Shown in pieces: positions 25,733 to 33,612 of a stretch of 64,000 bases of DNA. The stretch lies in the NCBI GenBank assembly GCA_026627305.1, contig JAPNVD010000030.1, positions 1-64,000 on the forward strand, given 5' to 3'. The notes below the pieces were generated by a model. The model made no database searches, was not told the DNA's origin, and worked only from the letters and a program-made list of their open reading frames with translations. The DNA is from Sulfolobaceae archaeon (GTDB taxonomy: Archaea > Thermoproteota > Thermoprotei_A > Sulfolobales > Sulfolobaceae). Position 1 is the stretch's first letter. Each line of letters opens with the position of its first letter. The position numbers and the translations under genes are program-made.

Positions 25733-26382
25733 AAGCCGTATTATTAGGAATTGATGGACTAAGCTATACAAGCTTTATGAAGTGTTCTCCAAGATTCTTA
25801 TTTACGTTGTTTAGTAGCACTTTTAGGGGAGTAGTATCAAATAAGAGGCCACAATTTCCTTATTCCTCATGGCTTTCTATATTGGAGATGCAGGATGTAA
25901 ACCAGAATGGCTTTTTACCTGTGGGCTCAGTGATAAATACTAAATTATTAAGTGAAACAGGTGCTATCCCCATTAATTTACCAATAACAGACCCCACATT
26001 TGGCAAATATTCAATAAAATATTCTTCGGATGTTGATTTTGAGGAAGAGATAAATAGTGTTGTAAAAGCTATTTTAGAGAACGTGAAAGAGGCACCTGTA
26101 ATAGCAGATATTACAGCAATAGATAGAGTATTACATCACAACAGAGATCCTAATCTAAAATGCAAGATTTATCAAGCTGTAGATCATGCAGTGAAAAGAA
26201 TAGTCAGTGAAGTTGATGATTTCATAATCTTTTCTCCATATGGTGAACCCTTATCAGAGGAGGAAGGAAATCATGAAGACTATGGTGTTTATTTATCGAC
26301 GATGCCGAGACCAAAAGAACATGACGTTGTTAAACTGCCTGAAATAGGAAAGCTATTCCTGCAGTTAGTAAAAGGTTACTAA
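25729..26382 (+). CDS. Small alkaline-phosphatase-superfamily-like protein
   Basis: A 217-residue protein that looks like a trimmed type I phosphodiesterase: LLGIDGLSYTSFM at the N-terminus (LGIDG metal strand), a WLSILEMQD stretch, ADITAIDRVLHHN (compare the D-x-x-x-H-x-x-D/H site of the superfamily), and FSPYGEPLSEEEGNHEDYGVYLS, which takes the place of SDHGF but lacks that His. At about half the usual length and with altered ligands, activity is uncertain. The ATG at 25729 overlaps the thioredoxin stop; a 25720 start would add three residues. Confidence 0.6.
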   Translation: MKAVLLGIDGLSYTSFMKCSPRFLFTLFSSTFRGVVSNKRPQFPYSSWLSILEMQDVNQNGFLPVGSVINTKLLSETGAIPINLPITDPTFGKYSIKYSSDVDFEEEINSVVKAILENVKEAPVIADITAIDRVLHHNRDPNLKCKIYQAVDHAVKRIVSEVDDFIIFSPYGEPLSEEEGNHEDYGVYLSTMPRPKEHDVVKLPEIGKLFLQLVKGY

Positions 26383-26906
26383 AGAACCTCAGCGTTATAA
26401 AAAGGATATAAAGCCATAATTACAGGTTGGACATATAGATCCTTTCTACTTATAACTTTAGTTAATATACCTACAGCACCTTCATTAAACTTGCTATTCG
26501 TTTTATTATATACCTTGTCTATAGCGTCCCCTAGTTCATATCCTTTATTAATCATTTCCACCACTTTATTAGGTAATGCAAAAGCAGCAGAATACGCGAA
26601 GTTTTCTAATCCATCATTTCCCTTAGCGTAAACGACAGCATAAGCTAATACTTTTTCATGTTTAGTACATATGCCTCCTTCTATTCCTATTCCAATATTG
26701 GCCTTAACTTTCGCAAGCGCATTATAAGCCCTATTCCTCGCACCTATAAACGTCTCCTCGCAATAGGGCTGTTTAGAAACTCCGGAATCTACGTTTACAC
26801 TTTCTATAACAGCATTTATATTAATCATTTTTATAGCTTCTCTTACTGCATCGATTTTAACTCTGTTAGTACTTCCCACAGCGATTTTGATTGATGAAGA
26901 GGCCAT
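26379..26906 (-). CDS. Inosine/xanthosine triphosphatase (YjjX/DUF84 family)
   Basis: About 175 residues. The ATG at 26906 gives MASSSIKIAVGSTNRVKI, the normal opening; the frame extends 33 residues further upstream without family support. Conserved segments are VGSTNRVKIDAVREA, VDSGVSKQPYCEETFIGARNRA, and GIGIEGGI, which match the NTPase that hydrolyses non-canonical ITP and XTP to keep deaminated purines out of nucleic acid. It ends 4 bases inside the convergent phosphodiesterase-like gene. Confidence 0.88.
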   Translation of the reverse strand: MASSSIKIAVGSTNRVKIDAVREAIKMININAVIESVNVDSGVSKQPYCEETFIGARNRAYNALAKVKANIGIGIEGGICTKHEKVLAYAVVYAKGNDGLENFAYSAAFALPNKVVEMINKGYELGDAIDKVYNKTNSKFNEGAVGILTKVISRKDLYVQPVIMALYPFYNAEVL

Positions 26907-27013
26907 AAATGAAATAAATACAAAGTACAAATTTATTTGTTTAGTCATTGAAGAAGATATGTATTTGTAAAATAAAATAGGAAAACTATAAAAGGTATTA
27001 AACAAATGTTAAT

Positions 27014-27640
27014 ATGAAGAACTTGACTAGGATCAATGTGGCAGCTGATTCGGAAATAGTTAAGGAATTAGAACAGGAGGCAAAGAAGAAAGGCTATACC
27101 ATGTATGCAATAACTAACCTAGCGTTAAAATCACTAGTAAAGTTATTAAAAAGTGGCGAGGATGCGACAACTCTAGAAAAACTTGTTAACCTTTATTTAT
27201 TGACTAAATCTATTGATACTTTACCAGTTCCATTGTGGTTTCTAGAAAGCGTAATTAAGCTATTATATGAGAAGGATAAGAAAGCCTATACCGAGTTCTG
27301 TGAAGCTGCTGGTACCCAGTTGGCTATATTCTTAAAGTCTAGAGCGCACGATATATATGAGCTTATAAAGCTATACTCTGACGTTAAAGGTGTTTTTCCG
27401 CTGAAAGAATTCTATATAAGTGAAGAAAATGGTGGAAATCTAAACATTAGAATTACTGGAACGGGTTTCAGTCAGGAATCTACAGAATGTGCATATTATG
27501 CTTTAAAAAAGATCCTTGCATCTTATGATATTCAAGTAATAAAGGAAAGCATTAGTCCAAGTATAATTTCACTGACAGCAAAGTATTATGGCCAATTAAG
27601 TAACATATTACATGCAGATAATACTCTACATACTACTTGA
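27014..27640 (+). CDS. Protein with ribbon-helix-helix-like N-terminus, unknown function
   Basis: A 208-residue protein. Residues 4-45 (a strand RINVAAD followed by two helices EIVKELEQEAKKKGY and AITNLALKSLVKLL) resemble a ribbon-helix-helix DNA-binding unit. A helical middle and an alpha/beta C-terminal part (GNLNIRITGTGF, then CAYYALKKIL) follow; no family recognised. It may be a regulator with a sensing domain. Its 3' end overlaps nep1 by 55 bases on the opposite strand. Confidence 0.55.
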   Translation: MKNLTRINVAADSEIVKELEQEAKKKGYTMYAITNLALKSLVKLLKSGEDATTLEKLVNLYLLTKSIDTLPVPLWFLESVIKLLYEKDKKAYTEFCEAAGTQLAIFLKSRAHDIYELIKLYSDVKGVFPLKEFYISEENGGNLNIRITGTGFSQESTECAYYALKKILASYDIQVIKESISPSIISLTAKYYGQLSNILHADNTLHTT

Positions 27641-28245
27641 TGTGTCTCTAAAGTGTATTTACTGATGGAGAATACTTCATCAGCATTTTCCAATACTTCT
27701 TTTGAGAAATCGCCGTGCTGAAACGCTCCTACTCCTATTAACCAGTCATCTCCAAGCTCACATAGCTTTTCTGGAGAAATCCTCTTTCCATTTTCTGAGA
27801 GCAAAGCTATTTTGTACCTCGGCTTCAGAGTTTTCAAGCCTGATCCTACTATTTTCATTAAAGTTGGTTCCTTATTAGTTGGAACTTTGCCATTTTTTAA
27901 AAGCTGTTCCATCAGCCCTACAAACCTATTATAATTTTTGGGTGGTCTCATTTCAGGATTTACCCATATTATTTTAGAATCTATTGTATGGATGTAGAAC
28001 TCTCCTTTTATTTCTGGTATTTCAGTAAGAAAGAGTATCATCGCCAAATGGATAATATCGGGTCTTCCTCTCTTATTGAAGTCTTTCAGGTCTTTCATAG
28101 CGTAGTAATGTAAGGAAATATCAAGTAATGTCTCTTCAGGTTTCTTTCCTCGTTTACTTGCGCTTTTAATTACTGCAGGATGCTTTACAATATCCTGTGG
28201 TACTAATTCTAATGCTGAATCTAAGAGCAATAGGTTTACTCTCAT
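27586..28245 (-). CDS. nep1: 16S rRNA pseudouridine N1-methyltransferase Nep1
   Basis: A 219-residue SPOUT methyltransferase that methylates a pseudouridine in small-subunit rRNA and assists ribosome assembly. Recognisable stretches are LLLLDSALELVP, GRPDIIHLAMILFL, IHTIDSKIIWVNPEMRPPKNYNRFVGLMEQLL (read in parts), and a C-terminal knot region with LIGVGAFQHGDF. Length is normal. It is divergent from rnp4 with a 43-base gap that must hold both promoters. Confidence 0.95.
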   Translation of the reverse strand: MRVNLLLLDSALELVPQDIVKHPAVIKSASKRGKKPEETLLDISLHYYAMKDLKDFNKRGRPDIIHLAMILFLTEIPEIKGEFYIHTIDSKIIWVNPEMRPPKNYNRFVGLMEQLLKNGKVPTNKEPTLMKIVGSGLKTLKPRYKIALLSENGKRISPEKLCELGDDWLIGVGAFQHGDFSKEVLENADEVFSISKYTLETHQVVCRVLSACNMLLNWP

Positions 28246-28288
28246 AGGTGTGTTAAGTTATTATTCCTGTGATTATATATAAAAAGTT

Positions 28289-28603
28289 GTGAAAGCGAAG
28301 AGAAGAATAATAGAATTGATAGAGATGGCTGAAGAATTAGCGAGACAAGGTGAGATAGAGTTAGCTAGAAAGTATGTCAAGTATGCAATAGTTTATTCCA
28401 GGAAGACTAAGACTAAAATCCCTCTCGAGTTTAAAAGGAAATTTTGTAGAAAATGTTATGTTCCTCTGATACCTGGCTTAACTGAGAGGAGGAGGATCAA
28501 GTCAAAAATTTTAGTTAGGACATGCTTAATATGTGGTTGGGTGAGAAGGTATCCCCTCAGAAATAAAGGAGTTAATAAAGATTACAAAAGCGAAACACGC
28601 TGA
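28289..28603 (+). CDS. rnp4: Ribonuclease P protein component 4
   Basis: A 104-residue Rpr2/Rpp21 homologue that supports tRNA 5' processing. Two N-terminal helices (IIELIEMAEELARQGEIELARKYV in part) precede a zinc ribbon with CRKC (near residues 53-56) and CLIC (near 90-93), a spacing that fits the family. It starts with GTG. The following CRS1-YhbY frame overlaps its end, and a DUF371 gene comes next, so these form one RNA-related operon. Confidence 0.94.
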   Translation: MKAKRRIIELIEMAEELARQGEIELARKYVKYAIVYSRKTKTKIPLEFKRKFCRKCYVPLIPGLTERRRIKSKILVRTCLICGWVRRYPLRNKGVNKDYKSETR

Positions 28604-28811
28604 TGTTAGAATAGGAAAAAATGGGGTCACTGATGGTGTGATAAATGAGATAAAGAGGAGGCTAAAGGAACATAAAGTAGTTAAGGTAAAAATCGGGATT
28701 GAAGTAGAAGATAGGAAGAAGTTTGCAGAAGAAATAGCTAATAAAGTAGGAGCTAAACTTATAGAAGTTAGAGGATTTACATTTATATTAGTTAAAGTTG
28801 ATAAAAGTTGA
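28575..28811 (+). CDS. CRS1-YhbY domain RNA-binding protein, no canonical start codon
   Basis: An open frame of about 78 residues with clear CRS1-YhbY features: KADVRIGKNG-like HADVRIGKNGVTDGVINEI, then KEHKVVKVKIGIEVE, then VGAKLIEVRGFTFILVKV, the GFxF-like end of the fold. Bacterial YhbY binds pre-50S particles. The frame is open from 28545, but no ATG, GTG or TTG occurs before the domain begins; the first GTG is inside it. ATA at 28575 or ATT at 28581, after AAGGAG (28566-28571), are candidate starts; the coordinate given is provisional. It overlaps rnp4 upstream and the DUF371 gene downstream. Confidence 0.75.
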   Translation: MKITKAKHADVRIGKNGVTDGVINEIKRRLKEHKVVKVKIGIEVEDRKKFAEEIANKVGAKLIEVRGFTFILVKVDKS

Positions 28812-29298
28812 TGTAATAAGAGCTAAAGGTCATCAAAATGTAAGAGCACTACATAAAACAACCCTTGAAGTTACTAGAGAGGACTTCTTAACGCCAAGAG
28901 GAGATTGTATAATCGGAGTCTCTTCAGATAAGGGAGCTAAAGATTTAGATGAAGGATTAAAAGAGTTGATAAAAAAGGACAATACATATGTATACTTACT
29001 GATTGTGGTAGATAATCTGTATCAGCTTATAAAAGCTAGAGGTAGTTCTAAATTGACGTTAACAAATGATACAAAGATAATTTTACGCAAGTCTGATTAT
29101 ATATCTGATGCCACAATCGGGATTAGGGCTAATGCGTCAGCGAAAGATATAGATAGGAACATCATAAAGCTTTTAAAGGATCCAAATAAGGATCTATATG
29201 TGTTCATTTTAGCATCTGACCTTCCCCTTAAAGATGAAGAGGTTCTTAGAATAGTCATTAACTCTTATCCAATCAGTCTCTCTCTCAATAATATTTGA
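28798..29298 (+). CDS. DUF371 family protein
   Basis: A 166-residue protein whose N-terminal AKGHQNVRALHKTTLEVTRE and LTPRGDCIIGVSSDKGA match the archaeal DUF371 family, function unknown. The His and acidic residues in these segments are the conserved ones as I recall the family. It begins with TTG inside the end of the YhbY-like frame, so translation is probably coupled. The genes rnp4, yhbY-like and this one suggest a role around RNA. Its 3' end overlaps trm5 on the other strand by 90 bases. Confidence 0.75.
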   Translation: MIKVDVIRAKGHQNVRALHKTTLEVTREDFLTPRGDCIIGVSSDKGAKDLDEGLKELIKKDNTYVYLLIVVDNLYQLIKARGSSKLTLTNDTKIILRKSDYISDATIGIRANASAKDIDRNIIKLLKDPNKDLYVFILASDLPLKDEEVLRIVINSYPISLSLNNI

Positions 29299-30120
29299 GG
29301 CTTCTTTATTATCATGGGCTAGCACATAAAATATTGTCTCTTTTCCAACCCTGCAAATTTCGGATTTAAATAACGATATCATTGTTGGATTATCTGCTAT
29401 TACAAGATCAAATGATTTTTCTCTAAATGGTAAATATCTAGCATCATATTGTATGATATCTATTAGTCCCTTTAAGTTTTTGTTTAGAGTCAAGGATTCT
29501 TTAAGAAGATATAAGCCATCTAGGTTAAGATCTCCACTTACTATATAGACCTGCTTTATTTTTGCAATGTTCAGAGTTATAGCACCATATCCGCTGAACG
29601 CATCTAGGATTTTTATATGGTCATCTACTTCAGCAGCTAGCTTAGCCCTTTCATTCGACAGTGAGGTATTAACATATACTTTACTTATGTCAACTACGAA
29701 TCTTATTCCATTTTCCTTATAGATGGTCCGTGTTCTTCTTTCACCACCTGCAAAGATTATTTCATTAACTCTTAGCTCTCCAGAAACTCTTTTACGTATA
29801 TAAACAGCTTTTACATTTTTTGTGACTTTCATAATGCTCTCAGCAAGTTTTTCTGGATCTATAGATCTTTTAGGACTTACAAGCGCTATATCTCCAACTA
29901 TTTGAAAACTTCTGATGCCTTTTATTAAATCACTAAGTTTTAATCCACGTTTCTTTTTGCCTTCAACTTCTTTACAGTCTACTATTTCATATTCTATATC
30001 CGCTTTGGGAAGTTCTTCTAATTTTACAATTAGGCTATTTTCGTCAATGGTATAGAATTTTAGCGGCTTAGTCTCTAACAACTTCTTAACATCTTTTTTG
30101 TTAACCTTCACACAAATCAT
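29209..30120 (-). CDS. trm5: tRNA (guanine37-N1)-methyltransferase, Trm5 family
   Basis: A 303-residue class I methyltransferase. The middle domain carries the Trm5 pattern: FQIVGDIALVSP, NVKAVYIRKRVSGELRVNE, then GERRTRTIYKENGIRFVVD and VYVNTSLSNERAKLA. The S-adenosylmethionine site is LDAFSGYGAITLNIAK near residue 178, and the catalytic-loop motif reads ADNPTM near 245 in place of the common NLP. Trm5 methylates G37 next to the anticodon; related archaeal members act in wyosine synthesis, so the exact paralogue is uncertain. It overlaps the DUF371 gene at the 3' end. Confidence 0.85.
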   Translation of the reverse strand: MICVKVNKKDVKKLLETKPLKFYTIDENSLIVKLEELPKADIEYEIVDCKEVEGKKKRGLKLSDLIKGIRSFQIVGDIALVSPKRSIDPEKLAESIMKVTKNVKAVYIRKRVSGELRVNEIIFAGGERRTRTIYKENGIRFVVDISKVYVNTSLSNERAKLAAEVDDHIKILDAFSGYGAITLNIAKIKQVYIVSGDLNLDGLYLLKESLTLNKNLKGLIDIIQYDARYLPFREKSFDLVIADNPTMISLFKSEICRVGKETIFYVLAHDNKEASNIIERETDWIRVNDYSKNLFIFKGKVRC

Positions 30121-30168
30121 TAATATGTATTCCCTCTAGATGACTTTACAATTAAACATATATTATTC

Positions 30169-30183
30169 ACTCATTTAATGAGT
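30169..30183. promoter_or_regulatory. Short palindrome between divergent genes
   Basis: ACTCATTTAATGAGT is a perfect inverted repeat with 7-base arms around one base, 11 bases before the start at 30194 and about 50 bases before the trm5 start. It may be an operator, but AT-rich palindromes also arise by chance here. Confidence 0.3.
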
Positions 30184-30193
30184 AACGATTATT

Positions 30194-30574
30194 TTGAGCA
30201 TTTTGGACATCTTGCTCATAAGTGTTTTAATAATACCTCTTATTTTCATCTTTATAGCTTGGGCATTTCTTTTTAGAAGCTTTATTAGAGATGCAGCAAA
30301 TTATGTTGGAGATAAATACGTTGAGAAGAAATATGTACTAAAGCCTAATGAAAGGATAAATGTAAAACTTAACGGTAAATGCGTAATAATTGTTCAAGGC
30401 TCTTATGGTTGGGTTATATTATCTAGAGCTTCCAAAATCAGACAAAGAATTTACAGGATAAAATTATTAGATACCCTAAACGAAGACGTGGAAATAATAA
30501 ATTCCAGTAGGGTATTTAGTGTAATAGTGCTTATTAGATGTCAGGATTCAATCTCTTCACCTAATAATTATTAA
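30194..30574 (+). CDS. Single-helix membrane protein of unknown function
   Basis: A 126-residue protein starting with TTG. One hydrophobic helix (about 4-28, LDILLISVLIIPLIFIFIAW) is followed by a basic, strand-rich domain of about 90 residues with no cysteines of note. The Arg/Lys-rich segment after the helix predicts a cytoplasmic domain. I do not recognise a family. NAD kinase follows 39 bases later on the same strand. Confidence 0.5.
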   Translation: MSILDILLISVLIIPLIFIFIAWAFLFRSFIRDAANYVGDKYVEKKYVLKPNERINVKLNGKCVIIVQGSYGWVILSRASKIRQRIYRIKLLDTLNEDVEIINSSRVFSVIVLIRCQDSISSPNNY

Positions 30575-30613
30575 ACTTAATAGGAAATATGCTAAGAATA
30601 TTTTAGACATAGA

Positions 30614-31363
30614 TTGAAGGTAAGGATTGTTAAAAAACATTCACAAGAAGCTGAAGAGATTGCAAAGAGGGTTGAAAGCATAGGTAATAAATACGGATTA
30701 GAGTTTGTTGATAGTAACGAAGACTTGATTATAGCTATTGGTGGAGATGGAACATTTTTAAGGGCTGTAAAGGAGGGCAAACCTGTAATAGGGATTAAAG
30801 CGGGTAAGAAATCTATTCTGTTAGATGTTCCACCTATTGAAATAGAGGAGACTATGAGAAGGTTGGTAAAAGGAGATTATAAGGTTGAAGAATATCCAAT
30901 GCTTCAATATAGGACATGGAAGGTTTCAGGTATTTCGTTTAATGAAGTAGGAATTTTATTAGAGAGGCCTATAACGATTTATGGCAGTGTAAGTGTAAAC
31001 AGTACAAGAATATTATTCGAAGGAGATGGAGTGCTCATAAGTACACCACAAGGAAATTGGTCCTGGGGATTCTCTATAACAGGTACATTTATTTTAGGCA
31101 ATAGTAATGTGATTCAAATTTCGTTTATGAACTTAATGAAATCGAATCTTAAGTCCCTAATTGTACCTATCGATTCAAAAATCACTATTAAGTTGGAAAA
31201 CAAAGGTATTCCTCAGTCAGTCCAGTTAGTCAGTGATGGAGAGGTTGTGGCACATTTAAGATCAGGTGAAGATGAAGAACTATTCGTAGAGAAGAGCGAT
31301 AAAAAGGCAATTATATACAGATTTTATGAGATAGATCCCATAACAGGGGTGGTTTGTTACTGA
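30614..31363 (+). CDS. nadK: NAD kinase
   Basis: A 249-residue enzyme that makes NADP from NAD. The GGDGT motif (residues 43-47, in LIIAIGGDGTFLRAVKEG) and a later STPQGNWSWGFSITG segment (in the position of the TPTGSTAY motif, altered) identify the family. The start is TTG. Loss of a clean TPTGS element is common in crenarchaeal members as far as I know. Its end overlaps the nob1 start by 10 bases, so the two genes are cotranscribed. Confidence 0.9.
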   Translation: MKVRIVKKHSQEAEEIAKRVESIGNKYGLEFVDSNEDLIIAIGGDGTFLRAVKEGKPVIGIKAGKKSILLDVPPIEIEETMRRLVKGDYKVEEYPMLQYRTWKVSGISFNEVGILLERPITIYGSVSVNSTRILFEGDGVLISTPQGNWSWGFSITGTFILGNSNVIQISFMNLMKSNLKSLIVPIDSKITIKLENKGIPQSVQLVSDGEVVAHLRSGEDEELFVEKSDKKAIIYRFYEIDPITGVVCY

Positions 31364-31842
31364 AAATTATTTTTGATACTGCTGCGTTCTTAGCTGGGCT
31401 GGAAAAATACTTTGATAAAGTGTATACAGTACAATCCGTAATTGATGAGGTTAAGGATCAAAGATCTAAGGAGATCTTTGAGCTGAGCCTAGCTGCTCAA
31501 AAGATTATTGTACTTCAACCATCATCTAATAGCCTAAATGAGGTTTTGAGTTTAATAAAAAAGTTAAGTGAGTATACGCTTTCAAAGACTGATATAGAAA
31601 TAGTAGCATTGGCACTAGACTTTAAACGAGAATCTATAGTCTATACTGATGATCTCTCTTTACAGAACGTACTAAAGCATTTAGGAATTAATTATGAATC
31701 AGTAAAATTGAGAGGAAAGCTAAAGGTGCCAATAACTCAATTCGTTTACGAGTGTGTAAACTGTCATACAATATACTTTAACTATGTCCCATATTGTAGC
31801 AAATGTGGTGGAAGAGTGATTAAGAAAGTATTTAAGCATTGA
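31354..31842 (+). CDS. nob1: Endoribonuclease Nob1
   Basis: A 162-residue protein with a PIN nuclease domain (IIFDTAAFLAG, VIDEVKD, LSKTDIEIVALAL, YTDDLSLQNV, giving the acidic cluster) and a C-terminal zinc ribbon (CVNCHTIYF, then CSKCGG). Nob1 matures the 3' end of small-subunit rRNA. It starts with TTG within the nadK gene. Length fits archaeal Nob1. Its end overlaps the convergent gene at 31832 by 11 bases. Confidence 0.93.
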   Translation: MLLKIIFDTAAFLAGLEKYFDKVYTVQSVIDEVKDQRSKEIFELSLAAQKIIVLQPSSNSLNEVLSLIKKLSEYTLSKTDIEIVALALDFKRESIVYTDDLSLQNVLKHLGINYESVKLRGKLKVPITQFVYECVNCHTIYFNYVPYCSKCGGRVIKKVFKH

Positions 31843-32179
31843 AGTATATTTCCTCTAAAACTTCTAATATTCTAACTAGCATTCCGTATATCATCTGTGG
31901 TTCTTGTGAATTAATATTCTTTATGAAGCTTATAATATCAAAAACCTCTTGAATTGTGACAGCAGGGATTTTATTTTGCATGAATAAGGAATATAGAATT
32001 TCATTCATCTCTTTACCCTTATATTTCTCCTTCAACTTATTGCTTACAATAGAGAATAACTCGTTTATTGCATTTTTTGTGGTCTCTACGGCTTTTTTAT
32101 CCTTTATGAATTCTTCCATCCGTAAGCTCAATGCAAGTTCTACTTCTCGATATGCTTTCCAGAAGGCTTCATCTGTCAT
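31832..32179 (-). CDS. Helical protein of unknown function
   Basis: A 115-residue, mostly helical acidic protein with no membrane segment and no recognised motif; it includes FWKAYREVELALSLRMEEF near the N-terminus. The ATG at 32179 is preferred over a TTG two codons earlier. It is divergent from the CobT-like gene, with only 40 bases between the start codons, and convergent with nob1. Confidence 0.5.
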   Translation of the reverse strand: MTDEAFWKAYREVELALSLRMEEFIKDKKAVETTKNAINELFSIVSNKLKEKYKGKEMNEILYSLFMQNKIPAVTIQEVFDIISFIKNINSQEPQMIYGMLVRILEVLEEIYFNA

Positions 32180-32219
32180 AATCAAAAATATTTTAGAGAT
32201 TTACCTTTTATGTTCTATC

Positions 32220-33272
32220 ATGATAAAGGATTATCTTGGGGCTGACTCATCAAGTTTAAAAGGAAAACGATTTGCTTTCCTTCTAGTTATAGCTACAACA
32301 GATGTGAGTTTAATACCAGGTATAACAATAGCTGGTGCTTCTCCAGAAATGACTCATTATACGCCAGCAGCAGATGCCGAATTCTTACTAGAAGGCAAAT
32401 GTGAGGTCATAAAAGGTATACCCGTTTCACCAGAGGGTATCCCAACACCTGCTATAATCTCTAGAGCTTCATTATCTCTTGTTAACACAACTAAGCTAGT
32501 AGTTGATGCTGGCGCTAAAATAAAGCCTAATGTGCCATTTATTACCCTTCATGGCACTCACGGAAGAGATATAAGAGAAGGTTCTTTAGATGTTGACGTT
32601 GCTAATAGAATTATTAAAAATGGGATTAAATTAGGAGAGGAGCTATCTAACAGTTATGAATTATTAGTTATAGGCGAATCGGTACCAGCAGGAACAACAA
32701 CAGCCTTATCCGTATTATTAGCCCTAGGTTATGATGCGTTGAATAAGGTTAGTTCAGCTTCACCCAGAAATCCTCATGAGTTAAAAAATAAGATAGCGCT
32801 AGAGGCAGTTAAGGGCTTGGAAGGTAAGGATTTGATCTCTAAATTAGCTAAAGTTTCGGATCCAATGCTTATTGGAGTTGCTGGCATAGTAATAGGGTTT
32901 AAAGGTAAGGTATTGCTAGCTGGTGGTACACAAATGGTTGCTGCAGCATCCATTATTAAAGAAATTGATAAGTCTAGACTCTCAGAGGTTATCATAGGTA
33001 CTACACGATGGATTATAGAGGATAAATCTGCTGATATTTTAGGCTTAGCAAAACAAGTTGGAGTTTCTGTATCGGCTGCTATGTTAGATTTTTCTAGCTC
33101 AAAATATGAAGGATTGCGAATGTATGAGAAGGGTTATGTTAAGGAAGGAGTTGGTGCCGGCGGTTCAGCGATAATGGCTATGCTTAATGGTTATTCTAGT
33201 AAGGACATTTTAAGAAAGGTTGAAGAGATATACTCTAGCCTAATATCTGAGAAAAGCATTTTTTCAAGTTGA
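32220..33272 (+). CDS. CobT-like nicotinate-nucleotide phosphoribosyltransferase family protein (TIGR00303)
   Basis: About 350 residues. The ATG at 32220 gives a normal-length protein, and a TATTTTAGA element (32189-32197) lies about 26 bases before it; the frame stays open upstream but without family features. Segments such as ITIAGASPEMTHYTPAADAE, GAKIKPNVPFITLHG, and IGESVPAGTTTALSVLLALG match the archaeal CobT family, which activates the lower base of cobalamin. This fits the B12-dependent mutase at 7.3 kb. The next three genes follow closely on the same strand. Confidence 0.88.
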   Translation: MIKDYLGADSSSLKGKRFAFLLVIATTDVSLIPGITIAGASPEMTHYTPAADAEFLLEGKCEVIKGIPVSPEGIPTPAIISRASLSLVNTTKLVVDAGAKIKPNVPFITLHGTHGRDIREGSLDVDVANRIIKNGIKLGEELSNSYELLVIGESVPAGTTTALSVLLALGYDALNKVSSASPRNPHELKNKIALEAVKGLEGKDLISKLAKVSDPMLIGVAGIVIGFKGKVLLAGGTQMVAAASIIKEIDKSRLSEVIIGTTRWIIEDKSADILGLAKQVGVSVSAAMLDFSSSKYEGLRMYEKGYVKEGVGAGGSAIMAMLNGYSSKDILRKVEEIYSSLISEKSIFSS

Positions 33273-33297
33273 ATTATAAACAGTATATTGAGTTTAA

Positions 33298-33612
33298 GTG
33301 AACTCTGAGTGGCTAACTACTAGAGAAAAGTTATTTTTATTGCTTTCCACATCCTCTAAGCCCTTAACTTCTAGGGAAATAATGAGAAAGCTCGATATCA
33401 GGAGAGAAAAAGAACTGTATGAACACTTAAATCATTTAGCCCTATCCCTAAAACGAACAGAATTTACATTAATAGTTTTTCCACCTAGATGTGCAAATTG
33501 CGGATATGTTTTTAGCTTAGAAAAGATAAAGAAACCTAGCAGGTGCCCTAAATGCAAATCTCAGAAGATAATCCCACCGATGTTTTTAATAAGATCAAAA
33601 AAAGATGTATAG
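33298..33612 (+). CDS. Winged-helix protein fused to a zinc ribbon
   Basis: A 104-residue protein with a helix-turn-helix (TREKLFLLLS, then LTSREIMRKLDIRREKELYEHLNHL) and a zinc ribbon formed by CANC (near 62-65) and CPKC (near 82-85). This matches the archaeal family of predicted regulators with an HTH fused to a Zn ribbon. The start is GTG. The following HAD gene begins inside it, overlapping by 61 bases in another frame. Confidence 0.8.
   Translation: MNSEWLTTREKLFLLLSTSSKPLTSREIMRKLDIRREKELYEHLNHLALSLKRTEFTLIVFPPRCANCGYVFSLEKIKKPSRCPKCKSQKIIPPMFLIRSKKDV

Noticed and set aside
31956..32219. 88-residue upstream extension of the CobT-like gene
   Set aside because: It is antisense to the gene at 31832 and lies before a TATA box and an ATG that give the normal protein length.
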